Positions 1 through 6,053 of a DNA stretch of 6,906 nucleotides are shown piece after piece. Made by a program: the position numbers and the translations under genes. The notes beneath the pieces were generated by a model. It was not told the DNA's origin and did not search any database. It worked only from the letters and a program-made list of their open reading frames with translations. The stretch spans positions 1 through 6,906 of the forward strand of contig SKZG01000299.1 of the NCBI GenBank assembly GCA_007127495.1, written 5' to 3'. Position 1 is the stretch's first letter. Each line of letters begins with the position of its first letter. Source of the DNA: Planctomycetales bacterium. Lineage in GTDB: Bacteria; Planctomycetota; Planctomycetia; Pirellulales; Thermoguttaceae.

Positions 1-785
1 ACTTGCGCAACCACCGCAAGATCGCCGTGATAGACGGCCGTATCGGATATGCAGGCTCGCAGAATATTGTCTCGGCCGACTACGGACACAAGAACCTCGC
101 CTGGCAGGATTTGATGGTCCGGCTCACCGGCCCGATCGTCCTGGAGTTGCAGGCGGTCTTTGTTTCCGACTGGTATTCGGAAACGGGCGTCTTTCTCGAC
201 GATGAGGCCATCTTTCCCGAACCGGAGCTTGCCGGCACGGTTCCCGTGCAGACCATTCCCAGCGGGCCGAACTTCCCCACGGAGAACTTCCAGCGTCTGG
301 TGGTTGCGGCCCTCTACACCGCGAGGGAACGCGTCATCATTACCACGCCCTATTTCGTGCCCGACAAGCCGCTTATGCAGGCATTGGAGGTGGCAGTGCT
401 GCGTGGGGTGCGCGTGGAGCTGATCGTTCCGCGCCGCTCCGACCAGCGACTCGTTGCCGCCGCGTCGCGAGCCTACTACGAGGATCTTTTGCAGGCTGGG
501 GTGCATCTCCATCTGTATGACAAGGGGCTCCTCCACGCGAAAACGATTAGCATTGACGATCGATTCGCGATCATTGGGTCCGATAACCTCGATATCCGCT
601 CGTTCGCGTTGAACTTTGAAATAAGCCTTCTCTTCTACTCCCACAAGGTTACGGGAAACTTGCGCACCCTCCAGCAGGCGTATATGGAAGCAGGATTTGA
701 GCTTACTGAAGAGCGATGGGCCCAGCGGGCGGCTTGGAAGCGGGTGGCTCAGAATGTGGCCAAGCTGATGAGTCCCCTGCTGTGA
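1..785 (+). CDS. cls: Cardiolipin synthase / phospholipase D family protein, 5'-truncated
   Basis: This is the C-terminal part of a phospholipase D superfamily enzyme of the bacterial cardiolipin synthase type, which joins two phosphatidylglycerols to cardiolipin and glycerol at the inner membrane. Counting from the first full codon at base 3, both HKD catalytic motifs are present: H4-R-K6-x4-D11, followed by G-S-x-N21, and H178-A-K180-x4-D185, followed by G-S-D-N195. A TPYFVPD block at 115-121, typical of Cls, lies between them. Family members are usually about 480 residues, so roughly 220 residues, including the N-terminal membrane hairpin, lie left of the window. The frame is open to base 1, and the TTG at base 3 sits inside the first HKD motif, so it is not a real start. 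The gene ends at TGA 783-785. The superfamily is certain. Cardiolipin synthase is the likeliest member, because the paired HKD motifs and spacing fit, but another phosphatidyltransferase is possible. Confidence 0.9.
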   Translation, partial: LRNHRKIAVIDGRIGYAGSQNIVSADYGHKNLAWQDLMVRLTGPIVLELQAVFVSDWYSETGVFLDDEAIFPEPELAGTVPVQTIPSGPNFPTENFQRLVVAALYTARERVIITTPYFVPDKPLMQALEVAVLRGVRVELIVPRRSDQRLVAAASRAYYEDLLQAGVHLHLYDKGLLHAKTISIDDRFAIIGSDNLDIRSFALNFEISLLFYSHKVTGNLRTLQQAYMEAGFELTEERWAQRAAWKRVAQNVAKLMSPLL

Positions 786-801
786 CTCGCGGCGAGGTCA
801 C
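782..801 (+). other. Imperfect hairpin over the cls stop codon
   Basis: GTGACTCG and CGAGGTCAC can pair as an eight-base-pair stem with a single bulged G and a CGG loop. The stop codon TGA (783-785) lies in the left arm. No run of T follows, so it is not a classical intrinsic terminator. It could slow or protect the 3' end of the cls message, or be chance in GC-rich DNA. Confidence 0.25.
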
Positions 802-824
802 TCTTCGGGCTACTCTTCGGGCTC
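801..824 (+). repeat. Two tandem copies of a 12-base repeat
   Basis: CTCTTCGGGCTA (801-812) is followed at once by CTCTTCGGGCTC (813-824), identical in 11 of 12 positions. The second copy ends exactly where the TTGACA hexamer begins. A direct repeat just upstream of a -35 box is a common arrangement for a regulator site, but it could also be a simple local duplication. Confidence 0.55.
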
Positions 825-853
825 TTGACATCAATTCTCCGCCGTGTTACGCT
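825..853 (+). promoter_or_regulatory. Candidate sigma-70-type promoter for the small-protein/pyrF unit
   Basis: TTGACA at 825-830 is a perfect -35 hexamer. Seventeen bases later TACGCT (848-853) occupies the -10 position and matches TATAAT at three of six bases, including the important first A and the final T. Transcription would start near 860 and give a leader of about 35 bases before the GTG at 895. It is the only promoter-like sequence in the gap after cls and faces the + strand genes. The weak -10 keeps confidence moderate. Confidence 0.5.
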
Positions 854-894
854 AGTGGTTTTCGCTAATAACCCGTTAGACAGGAGTAGTACTC

Positions 895-1080
895 GTGCCG
901 AGTAGCGAACGCCGTAAGGAGATCCGCCGTCGCCGACATCGACGCCAAAAGAAACTGCACTTCGCCCGCAAGCTCCCAAACGCCACGGTTTCCGAAACGG
1001 CGACGATCGCCGAAAAGCTGCGATCTTTGACGCCCGGCGCCCAGGAGATTATTCAGCGCTGGGAACTGGAAAAGCGGTAA
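895..1080 (+). CDS. Small, highly basic protein of unknown function (61 aa)
   Basis: A 61-residue protein starting at GTG 895, preceded by a good Shine-Dalgarno AGGAG (882-886) eight bases upstream, and ending at TAA 1078-1080. The first 26 residues are packed with Arg and Lys ([10 protein letters not shown] at 11-20). The second half (about 33-61) is predicted helical and mixed in charge, with [14 protein letters not shown] and a tryptophan at 56. There is no signal peptide, membrane segment or cysteine. The arginine-rich head suggests binding to nucleic acid or the ribosome; that is inference. It resembles short basic proteins annotated in planctomycetes as a domain of unknown function (possibly DUF6800; recalled from memory, not verified). 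It lies 32 bases upstream of pyrF on the same strand and probably shares the promoter at 825-853. The strong ribosome-binding site, codon-length spacing and promoter support a real gene. Confidence 0.75.
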   Translation: MPSSERRKEIRRRRHRRQKKLHFARKLPNATVSETATIAEKLRSLTPGAQEIIQRWELEKR

Positions 1081-1100
1081 CCGTTCACGAGTTGACCTTG

Positions 1101-1124
1101 GAAGGCTTCGAAATGGAAGCTTTT
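1101..1124 (+). promoter_or_regulatory. Hairpin enclosing the pyrF Shine-Dalgarno and start codon
   Basis: Bases 1102-1109 (AAGGCTTC) pair with 1116-1123 (GAAGCTTT) as eight consecutive pairs, seven Watson-Crick and one G-U; 1101/1124 can add a further G-U. The six-base loop GAAATG holds the pyrF ATG (1113-1115). The Shine-Dalgarno GGAAGG (1100-1105) is mostly in the left arm. Formed in mRNA, this would hide the ribosome-binding site. Whether it regulates anything cannot be told from the sequence. Confidence 0.4.
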
Positions 1125-2051
1125 GCGGATCGGCTGGCAGCGGCAGTGACACGGTGCGGAAATCCGGTCATGGTGGGGCTTGACCCGCGAGTGGAGCAGC
1201 TCCCCGAGCCGGTTGTGGCCGCCCACGGCCCGCTCGACTTGGAGCGACGCGCGGCCGCATGTCGGCTGTTCTGTCAGGGGGTGATCGACGTCGTCGCCCC
1301 GCTCGTCCCCGTGGTGAAGCCGCAAGCCGCCTTTTTCGAGCAGCTTGGAGCACCCGGTATGGTCGCCTTGGCCGAGGTGATTCACTATGCCGCCACGAAG
1401 GGCCTGTTGGTGGTGCTCGATGGCAAGCGCAACGATATTGGATCGACCGCCGAGGCCTACGCAGCCGGCATCCTCGGACCAGAGGGGCAAAGCCCTTGGG
1501 CGGCCGACGCGCTGACGGTCAGCCCGTATTTGGGCGGCGATAGCCTGGAGCCCTTCGTTACCGTAGCCCGGAAGCGGGCCGCCGGAGTGTTCGTGCTGGT
1601 GAAAACCTCGAATCCGGGCGGTGGCATGTTTCAGGATCTCGTCTGCGATGGACGTCCTTTGTACCAGTACGTGGCAGCCGAGGTGGAACGCCTGACGGCC
1701 GACACACGAGCGAACTGCGGTTACGGAGCCGTAGGGGCCGTGGTGGGCGCAACCTATCCCGACCAGTTGGCCGAGCTGCGGGCCGCCATGCCGCACGCCT
1801 GGCTGCTGGTGCCCGGCTATGGAGCCCAGGGGGCCGGAGCCGCCGACGTGGCCGGGGCGTTCGACGCGCGCGGGCTCGGCGCGGTGGTGAACAACTCGCG
1901 GGGCATCCTGTTTGCGCACGCCCGAACGCCGTATGCTGAAAAGTACGGCCCCGCACGCTGGCAGGAAGCCGTGGAGGCAGCTACCCGCGATATGATCGGC
2001 CAGCTTCGCGCCGCCACGCCGGCCGGGAAGTTGCCCTCGCCGGCGGCGTAG
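1113..2051 (+). CDS. pyrF: Orotidine 5'-phosphate decarboxylase, type 2 (long form)
   Basis: Cytosolic enzyme that decarboxylates OMP to UMP, the last step of de novo pyrimidine synthesis. The 312-residue length and motif order match the long type-2 subfamily rather than the ~230-residue E. coli type. The conserved opening FADRLAAAV...VGLDPR is at 4-26, and the catalytic core [12 protein letters not shown] is at 102-113 with D103, K105 and D108 as the expected charged catalytic residues. VKTSNPGG is at 163-170, VGATYP at 211-216, the phosphate-gripping LVPGYGAQG at 232-240 and VNNSRGILF at 259-267. The ATG at 1113 was chosen because GGAAGG (1100-1105) precedes it by seven bases and the family starts at this point. 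An in-frame TTG at 1092 would add seven residues but lacks a ribosome-binding site. It follows the small basic protein by 32 bases and converges on ndk. No key residue is missing. Confidence 0.96.
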   Translation: MEAFADRLAAAVTRCGNPVMVGLDPRVEQLPEPVVAAHGPLDLERRAAACRLFCQGVIDVVAPLVPVVKPQAAFFEQLGAPGMVALAEVIHYAATKGLLVVLDGKRNDIGSTAEAYAAGILGPEGQSPWAADALTVSPYLGGDSLEPFVTVARKRAAGVFVLVKTSNPGGGMFQDLVCDGRPLYQYVAAEVERLTADTRANCGYGAVGAVVGATYPDQLAELRAAMPHAWLLVPGYGAQGAGAADVAGAFDARGLGAVVNNSRGILFAHARTPYAEKYGPARWQEAVEAATRDMIGQLRAATPAGKLPSPAA

Positions 2052-2055
2052 TATT

Positions 2056-2079
2056 GCGGCCCCGTCACTCGTCGGCCGC
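2056..2079. other. Inverted repeat at the convergent pyrF/ndk 3' ends
   Basis: GCGGCC (2056-2061) and GGCCGC (2074-2079) form a perfect six-base inverted repeat with a 12-base loop. It begins in the 13-base gap between the pyrF stop (2049-2051) and the ndk stop (2067-2065) and extends into the ndk 3' end. It could act on both transcripts, but neither strand has the T-run of an intrinsic terminator, and short GC palindromes are common here. Confidence 0.25.
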
Positions 2080-2523
2080 GCGGAGCCACGGGAAGATCGT
2101 TGGCGTGTGAGGCAGGATTTCCTCGGGGGCGAAGAAGATACCGATCTCGCCTTCGGCCGATTCGGGACTGTCAGAGGCGTGGACGAGGTTCATCTGACGG
2201 CTGCTGCTGAAATCGCCCCGAATGGTACCCGGCGCCGCGTTCCGGCCGTTCGTGGCACCGGCCATTTTGCGAATCACCGCGATGGCCTCCGGCCCTTCCA
2301 CGACCATGGCCACTAGCGGGCCGCTGGTGATGAAGGTTTCCAGACCGGGATAGAAATCTTTGCCGACATGCTCGGCATAATGGCGCCGGGCCAAGTCGGG
2401 AGTTACTCGCATGAGTTTCAAAGCCACGATTATCAGCCCCTTGTCTTCGATTCGAGTGATGACGCGCCCGGCCAGCCGGCGTTCCATGCAGTCGGGTTTC
2501 AGCAGTACGAGAGTTTGTTCCAA
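2065..2523 (-). CDS. ndk: Nucleoside diphosphate kinase
   Basis: Transfers the gamma phosphate from ATP to NDPs through a phosphohistidine, balancing NTP and dNTP pools in the cytosol. From the TTG start the protein is 152 residues, close to the family's 140-150. All canonical active-site residues line up with a constant offset of three from the usual numbering: K9, Y49, F57, R85, T91, R102, N112 and the phosphorylated H115 in NLVHASDSPESA (112-123). The TTG at 2523 was chosen because AGGAG lies eight bases upstream and the family begins with this MEQTLVLLKPD-like sequence. An in-frame ATG at 2562 would add 13 non-conserved residues, but it overlaps the glycosyltransferase stop as ATGA. Probably the last gene of the leftward unit, 35 bases after the glycosyltransferase. 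Its 3' end faces pyrF. Confidence 0.95.
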   Translation of the reverse strand: MEQTLVLLKPDCMERRLAGRVITRIEDKGLIIVALKLMRVTPDLARRHYAEHVGKDFYPGLETFITSGPLVAMVVEGPEAIAVIRKMAGATNGRNAAPGTIRGDFSSSRQMNLVHASDSPESAEGEIGIFFAPEEILPHTPTIFPWLRAADE

Positions 2524-2558
2524 AGTATTTTCTCCTGGGGAAAGTTGATGGCATTGGG

Positions 2559-3758
2559 TCATGGAATGCGCACCCGCAGCTTACCCCGTACCAGACGGTT
2601 TGGGTAGAGGGTGCCGCGCCACACAATGCCTCCTCGTCGCCAGCCAAGCCAAGCACTGCGCAGCAGCAGGCAGGTCCCGGTCAATGCTGCCATGGGAAAG
2701 AGCAGCCCAAACAGGATTCGGCGGCGGCACCAACGACTGACGGCGGCCGTCGATGCAACGGCGGCGGCAAGCATGACGAAGGCAGCGGGCTGCAGGCCGG
2801 GCAGGCCGTACGGAAACGGAAGCCAGGCACCGATAAGTACGACCAGAGGAGCCAGTTCGAACAGCGGACCGAGTATCGAAATCAGCAGCATGCGCGGTAC
2901 GCTGCAATGGCCGACGGAAGCGAAAGCCTTCTCAGCGCCGCGCGCCACGGACGCGAGATCCGGGTACCACGCCACGCTGACCAAGCCGCGCGCGTTGGCC
3001 AAAACGCTCCGGCCTCCGTAGCGCTTGATCATCATGCCCAGGCCCACATCGTCAGCCACTTCGAGCCGCAGCCATTCCAAGCCCGGCGTCCGCTCCAGAA
3101 CACTGCGCCGGACGAGATTGAAGGCCCCGACTCCGACGAAGGCGCGCGACTCGGGATCCTCAACGGCCCAAAGTCGCAAACACACGGCAAACGTGCGCAA
3201 AAAGGCCTGGATCATAGCGTCGATCACAGCATGGGGCGCGATCAGGTCGGGCGCGGCGGCAAGGTGATCTGCGGGGCGCGCTTCCGCGAATGCGACGGCC
3301 TTTCGTAGGGCGCCGGGGGCGAAGTGAATGTCAGCGTCGGTGAACAGCAGCCAGTCGCTTTCCACGCGTTCCGCCCCTTGGGCGAGCGCATAGACCTTGC
3401 CCAGCCATCCGGCGGGCAGTTCCCGGACGTGGATCACCTCCAGCCGGTGGTCCGTCGCGGCCAGCGCATCGGCCATCTCACCCGTGCCATCGGTCGAACG
3501 GTCGTCGACCAGCACAACCCGAAGGTCCGGATAGTCCTGTCCGAGCAGGCTCCGCAGCGCAGGTTCCAGCGTATCGGCCTCGTCGCGCGCGGCAATGACG
3601 ACCGCGAGCGAGGGCCAGCGTTCGGGCGCCGGTGGGTTTTCATCCGCCAGAATGGGCACGCTGCGCACGACGCGAATTACGCCCACCAGCGTCCATAGCC
3701 AATAGGCCACGCCCACGAACGCATAGGCCGACAACAGGATATGCGCGACGGTTATCAC
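2559..3758 (-). CDS. Membrane-bound family 2 glycosyltransferase (HpnB/CrtQ-like group)
   Basis: A 399-residue GT-A-fold glycosyltransferase anchored in the inner membrane, predicted to move a sugar from a nucleotide or lipid-linked donor to a lipid or surface acceptor. An N-terminal membrane segment spans about 3-27. The catalytic domain follows, with AVVIAARDE (about 52-60), VDDRSTDGTG (84-93), the metal-binding TDAD (140-143), a FVGVGAFNLVRR acceptor-region block (207-218) and the EVADDVGLG acidic motif (233-241). Three more membrane segments lie near 289-313, 322-341 and 347-370, and the tail is basic. The pattern GWLGKVYALAQG before the DAD motif resembles hopene-associated HpnB and carotenoid CrtQ enzymes, but the substrate is not readable here. 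The GTG at 3758 is the most plausible start: the only other codon giving a longer protein with a common start is a TTG at 3845, inside gldA. The only Shine-Dalgarno-like sequence, AAGGA, is too far upstream, so the start is uncertain. Confidence 0.87.
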   Translation of the reverse strand: MITVAHILLSAYAFVGVAYWLWTLVGVIRVVRSVPILADENPPAPERWPSLAVVIAARDEADTLEPALRSLLGQDYPDLRVVLVDDRSTDGTGEMADALAATDHRLEVIHVRELPAGWLGKVYALAQGAERVESDWLLFTDADIHFAPGALRKAVAFAEARPADHLAAAPDLIAPHAVIDAMIQAFLRTFAVCLRLWAVEDPESRAFVGVGAFNLVRRSVLERTPGLEWLRLEVADDVGLGMMIKRYGGRSVLANARGLVSVAWYPDLASVARGAEKAFASVGHCSVPRMLLISILGPLFELAPLVVLIGAWLPFPYGLPGLQPAAFVMLAAAVASTAAVSRWCRRRILFGLLFPMAALTGTCLLLRSAWLGWRRGGIVWRGTLYPNRLVRGKLRVRIP

Positions 3759-3795
3759 CAGTGGAGCGCGCCGTGGGTCCTTGGTGCGGTTGTTG

Positions 3796-4905
3796 CTACA
3801 TTCCCAGGGCTTCCTTCCGTGCGCGGCCCAAAGCGTCGGCGGCAATCATCGCGTCCACCACGCCGTCGGAGGTAATTTCAAACGGATGGTTTGCACACAA
3901 GGAGCCCTCGCCGGCGCACACGTCGCCAATTTGCTTGAGCCGGTCTCGGCCGATGCCCTCGATATTCAGATCGGCGAAAGTGACCGGCAGCCCGATGGCG
4001 ATTTCAAAGTCGACCACGTGGATCATTTCGTCCACGTCGGTCTCATCGTCCAGGCAAAGCTGGCTGACGATGCCAAAGCCGACCTTCTCGCCGTGCATGA
4101 GGTTCTTGCACTCGGGGAAGGACGGTAGCGCGTTGGCAATCATGTGCGCGGTGGCCAGGCCGCCGCTCTCGAAACCCAGACCGGAGAGCAACACGTTCGC
4201 CTCAATGACCTTTTCAACGGCGGGCGTGACGCAGTTGTGTTCAACGGCCCGCCGGGCTTCAATGCCGAACTCCAGCAGCGTGTCGTAGCAGAGCCGGGCC
4301 AAATTCATTGCGGCCATGGTCGACACGCCGCCGCCCAGGTTGCTCGCCCGCGTTTTGTACGCGGCTTCGGCTTCGATCCAGGTGGCCAGGGCATCGCCCA
4401 TTCCGGCCACAAACGCCCGCACCGGACCGTTGGCCACGATCTGGCTGTCGACGAGCACGATGTCGGGATTGAAGGGCCAGCAATCGAATCCGCAGCAGTT
4501 GCCTTCAGCGTCGTACCAGACGGTGGCCGCGCTGGTCGGCGAGTCGTTCGAGGCGATGGTCGGAACGGTGATCATTTTCAGGCCGACGTCGACTGCTGCG
4601 GCCTTGGCCGTATCGAGCGTCTTGCCGCCGCCAACGCCGATCATCACTTGTGCGTGCTGGTCGCGTGCGATTCCGGCCACCCGGGCCACCTCCTCCTTGC
4701 TCGTTTCGCCGTGAAAATCGACGTCGATCACGTCCAGCCCGGCCGCGTTCAGGCTCGCCAGCATGGTATCGCCGGCGATCTCTTTCACGACGGAATCCCA
4801 CAGCACCAGCACTTTGGTACCGAGGAGTTTTGTGTAGTCGCCGATTTCGGCCAACACACCGCGGCCCTGGATGTACTTTCGTGGGGCAATCAGTACGGTT
4901 TTCAT
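3796..4905 (-). CDS. gldA: Glycerol dehydrogenase, iron-containing alcohol dehydrogenase family
   Basis: Predicted NAD-dependent, metal-dependent oxidoreductase interconverting glycerol and dihydroxyacetone, or a similar vicinal diol and its ketone, in the cytosol. The 369 residues match the family length. The N-terminal nucleotide domain carries GVGGGKTLDTAK (90-101) and PTIASNDSPTSA (115-126), where D121 matches the substrate-contact Asp of GldA. Metal ligands are all present: D171 in GMGDALATW, H254 in ATAHMIANAL and H271 in NLMHGEKVGFG. This is the GldA signature, not that of glycerol-1-phosphate dehydrogenase or 3-dehydroquinate synthase. ATG 4905 has AGGAG eight bases upstream. It sits 22 bases after the hydroxyacid dehydrogenase and 37 before the glycosyltransferase. 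Oddity: residues 136-143 read NCCGFDCW, three cysteines in a loop where the E. coli enzyme has none. The natural substrate may differ from glycerol. Confidence 0.92.
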   Translation of the reverse strand: MKTVLIAPRKYIQGRGVLAEIGDYTKLLGTKVLVLWDSVVKEIAGDTMLASLNAAGLDVIDVDFHGETSKEEVARVAGIARDQHAQVMIGVGGGKTLDTAKAAAVDVGLKMITVPTIASNDSPTSAATVWYDAEGNCCGFDCWPFNPDIVLVDSQIVANGPVRAFVAGMGDALATWIEAEAAYKTRASNLGGGVSTMAAMNLARLCYDTLLEFGIEARRAVEHNCVTPAVEKVIEANVLLSGLGFESGGLATAHMIANALPSFPECKNLMHGEKVGFGIVSQLCLDDETDVDEMIHVVDFEIAIGLPVTFADLNIEGIGRDRLKQIGDVCAGEGSLCANHPFEITSDGVVDAMIAADALGRARKEALGM

Positions 4906-4913
4906 AATCGTTT

Positions 4914-4918
4914 CTCCT
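4914..4918 (-). promoter_or_regulatory. Strong Shine-Dalgarno of gldA
   Basis: On the - strand AGGAG lies eight bases before the gldA ATG, in the 22-base gap after the dehydrogenase stop, behind a run of six C. It fixes the gldA start and shows that gldA can be translated independently of the gene before it, unlike the dehydrogenase, which has no comparable site. Confidence 0.6.
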
Positions 4919-4927
4919 TAGGGGGGT

Positions 4928-5995
4928 CTATGGGGACGGGACCTCGCGTCCCGTGAAAGCTTCTGGTTCCACGCCGTTGACGATTGGCAGCGGCTGCCGG
5001 CCCTCGACCATGCGGCGCAGGTGGCCGGCCATCATTTTGGGGCTGTTGCGGAAGGCGTCGATCGTACTTCCGGCGATGTGCGGTGCGATGGTCACGTTAT
5101 CGAGTGCAACAAGCGGGTGATCCGGCGGCAACGGCTCCGTATCGAATACGTCGAGCGCCGCCCCCATAATCTGCCGCTGTTGCAGCGCTGCGACCAGGGC
5201 CGACTCGTCGACCAGCCCGCTCCGCGCCGTGTTCACCAAGACGGCCGTCGGCTTCATCTGCCGCAACTGATCCGCGCCGATCAAATGCCGGCTTTCTTCG
5301 GTGAGCCTCGCGTGGAGCGATACGACATCAGACTCGCGGAGCAAGGTTTCGAGATCGACCAGTTCGGCCGGCGCCGCATCGCCCTGAAAGAACGGATCGA
5401 ACGCAATCACCCGGCTGCCCAGCGCCACGAGGTAACCCGCCACGAGTTGCGCCACCGAGCCGTAGCCGACCAGCCCGACGGTCTTCTCGCACAATTCGGG
5501 AATGGCCGCCTTATTGGGGTAGTCGCGGCTCCAAACGCCCTGTTTCAGCAAGGCGTGCGACCGGGCGATATTGCGCACCTCGGAAAGCATCAGACCCAGC
5601 GTACACTCGGCCACGGCCCGCGCGTTCCGCCCCGGCGTGTTGAGCACGACAATGCCGCGGCTGGTGGCCAAGGCGACGTCGACGTTCTCCGTTCCGCCTC
5701 GCAGCACGCCGACGGCCTTCAAGTTGGTCGCCGCCTCGATCATCCGCGCCGGGACGGGGCAGAATTGCACACAGAGGAAGTCGAAGGCATCCAGGCCCTG
5801 GAACAACGCCTCAGGCAAGGTGACCGCTTCAGGGCCTCCCTGCTCGATCGCCAGGTTGGCCTCCTGGAGTTCAATGAGAGTTGGGTGTTCCCATTCGCGC
5901 ACCTCGACTTCGATGCCCACTTCCCCGAGGGGAGCGAACCCATTGCGCATAAACGCGGCAGGAATGTACGTATCGCTGATGGCAAGCAGTTTCAT
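4928..5995 (-). CDS. D-isomer-specific 2-hydroxyacid dehydrogenase (SerA-like)
   Basis: A 355-residue NAD-dependent oxidoreductase that would interconvert a D-2-hydroxyacid and its 2-oxoacid in the cytosol. The Rossmann domain contains VGLVGYGSVAQLVA (173-186) and D200 at the end of the next strand (VIAFDPF), which favours NAD over NADP. The catalytic triad is intact: R258 in NTARSGLVDE, E287 in DVFDTEPLP and H306 in APHIAGST. The substrate-binding LRGGTENVD is at 98-106. The dinucleotide loop is GYGSVA, with Ala instead of the usual third Gly. There is no ACT domain, so it is not a classical regulated serine-pathway PGDH; it fits the group found beside sugar aldolases and kinases. ATG 5995 is chosen because MKLLAISDTYIP is a family-like start. 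A GTG at 6034 would add 13 unconvincing residues. The Shine-Dalgarno is weak (GTGAG). The ATG overlaps the stop of a 19-codon ORF. The last codons form a hairpin. Confidence 0.9.
   Translation of the reverse strand: MKLLAISDTYIPAAFMRNGFAPLGEVGIEVEVREWEHPTLIELQEANLAIEQGGPEAVTLPEALFQGLDAFDFLCVQFCPVPARMIEAATNLKAVGVLRGGTENVDVALATSRGIVVLNTPGRNARAVAECTLGLMLSEVRNIARSHALLKQGVWSRDYPNKAAIPELCEKTVGLVGYGSVAQLVAGYLVALGSRVIAFDPFFQGDAAPAELVDLETLLRESDVVSLHARLTEESRHLIGADQLRQMKPTAVLVNTARSGLVDESALVAALQQRQIMGAALDVFDTEPLPPDHPLVALDNVTIAPHIAGSTIDAFRNSPKMMAGHLRRMVEGRQPLPIVNGVEPEAFTGREVPSP
4936..4954 (-). repeat. Perfect 7-bp inverted repeat at the dehydrogenase 3' end
   Basis: On the - strand ACGGGAC and GTCCCGT enclose a five-base loop GCGAG. 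The element is the coding sequence for T-G-R-E-V-P, ending six bases before the TAG stop, just upstream of gldA. No T-run follows, so a terminator is unlikely; an mRNA stabiliser or processing element, or a copy of a dispersed palindromic repeat, is possible. Confidence 0.45.
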
Positions 5996-6051
5996 GGGCG
6001 AATACTCACAGTCAATCTGAGGGGGACAATCCACTGAACGGTCGGCTTCAT
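5992..6051 (-). CDS. Possible 19-residue leader ORF between aldolase and dehydrogenase
   Basis: ATG at 6051 begins two bases after the aldolase stop codon and opens a 19-codon frame (MKPTVQWIVPLRLTVSIRP). It ends at TGA 5994-5992, which overlaps the dehydrogenase start as ATGA. It thus spans the whole 58-base gap. There is no well-placed Shine-Dalgarno: the nearest GGGAG is 18 bases upstream, so translation would depend on re-initiation after the aldolase stop. The peptide has no recognisable domain and the length is small enough for chance. If translated, its likelier role is to couple translation of the dehydrogenase, which lacks a strong ribosome-binding site, to that of the aldolase. Confidence 0.3.
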   Translation of the reverse strand: MKPTVQWIVPLRLTVSIRP

Positions 6052-6053
6052 GG

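Noticed and set aside
782..801. Intrinsic terminator after cls
   Set aside because: A bulged stem with a three-base loop is present, but no T-run follows, so it is listed only as a hairpin.
1053..1919. 288-codon open frame on the - strand
   Set aside because: It is antisense to pyrF, which has a complete set of conserved motifs; the translation is low in hydrophobics and has no domain.
3759..3845. N-terminal extension of the glycosyltransferase to a TTG at 3845
   Set aside because: It would lie 50 bases inside gldA, has no Shine-Dalgarno, and adds a polar stretch before the first membrane segment with no family support.
3624..4288. Open frames on the + strand across the glycosyltransferase/gldA junction
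   Set aside because: Both underlying - strand genes are well supported; the + strand products are Ser/Pro/Arg-rich complement artefacts.
4144..4956. 270-codon open frame on the + strand
   Set aside because: It is antisense to gldA and runs past its start; no recognisable motif and no ribosome-binding site that would favour it over gldA.
5021..6037. 338-codon open frame on the + strand
   Set aside because: It lies wholly antisense to the dehydrogenase, whose catalytic triad and Rossmann loop are intact. Its translation is Arg/His/Gln-rich, as expected for the complement of a GC-rich gene.
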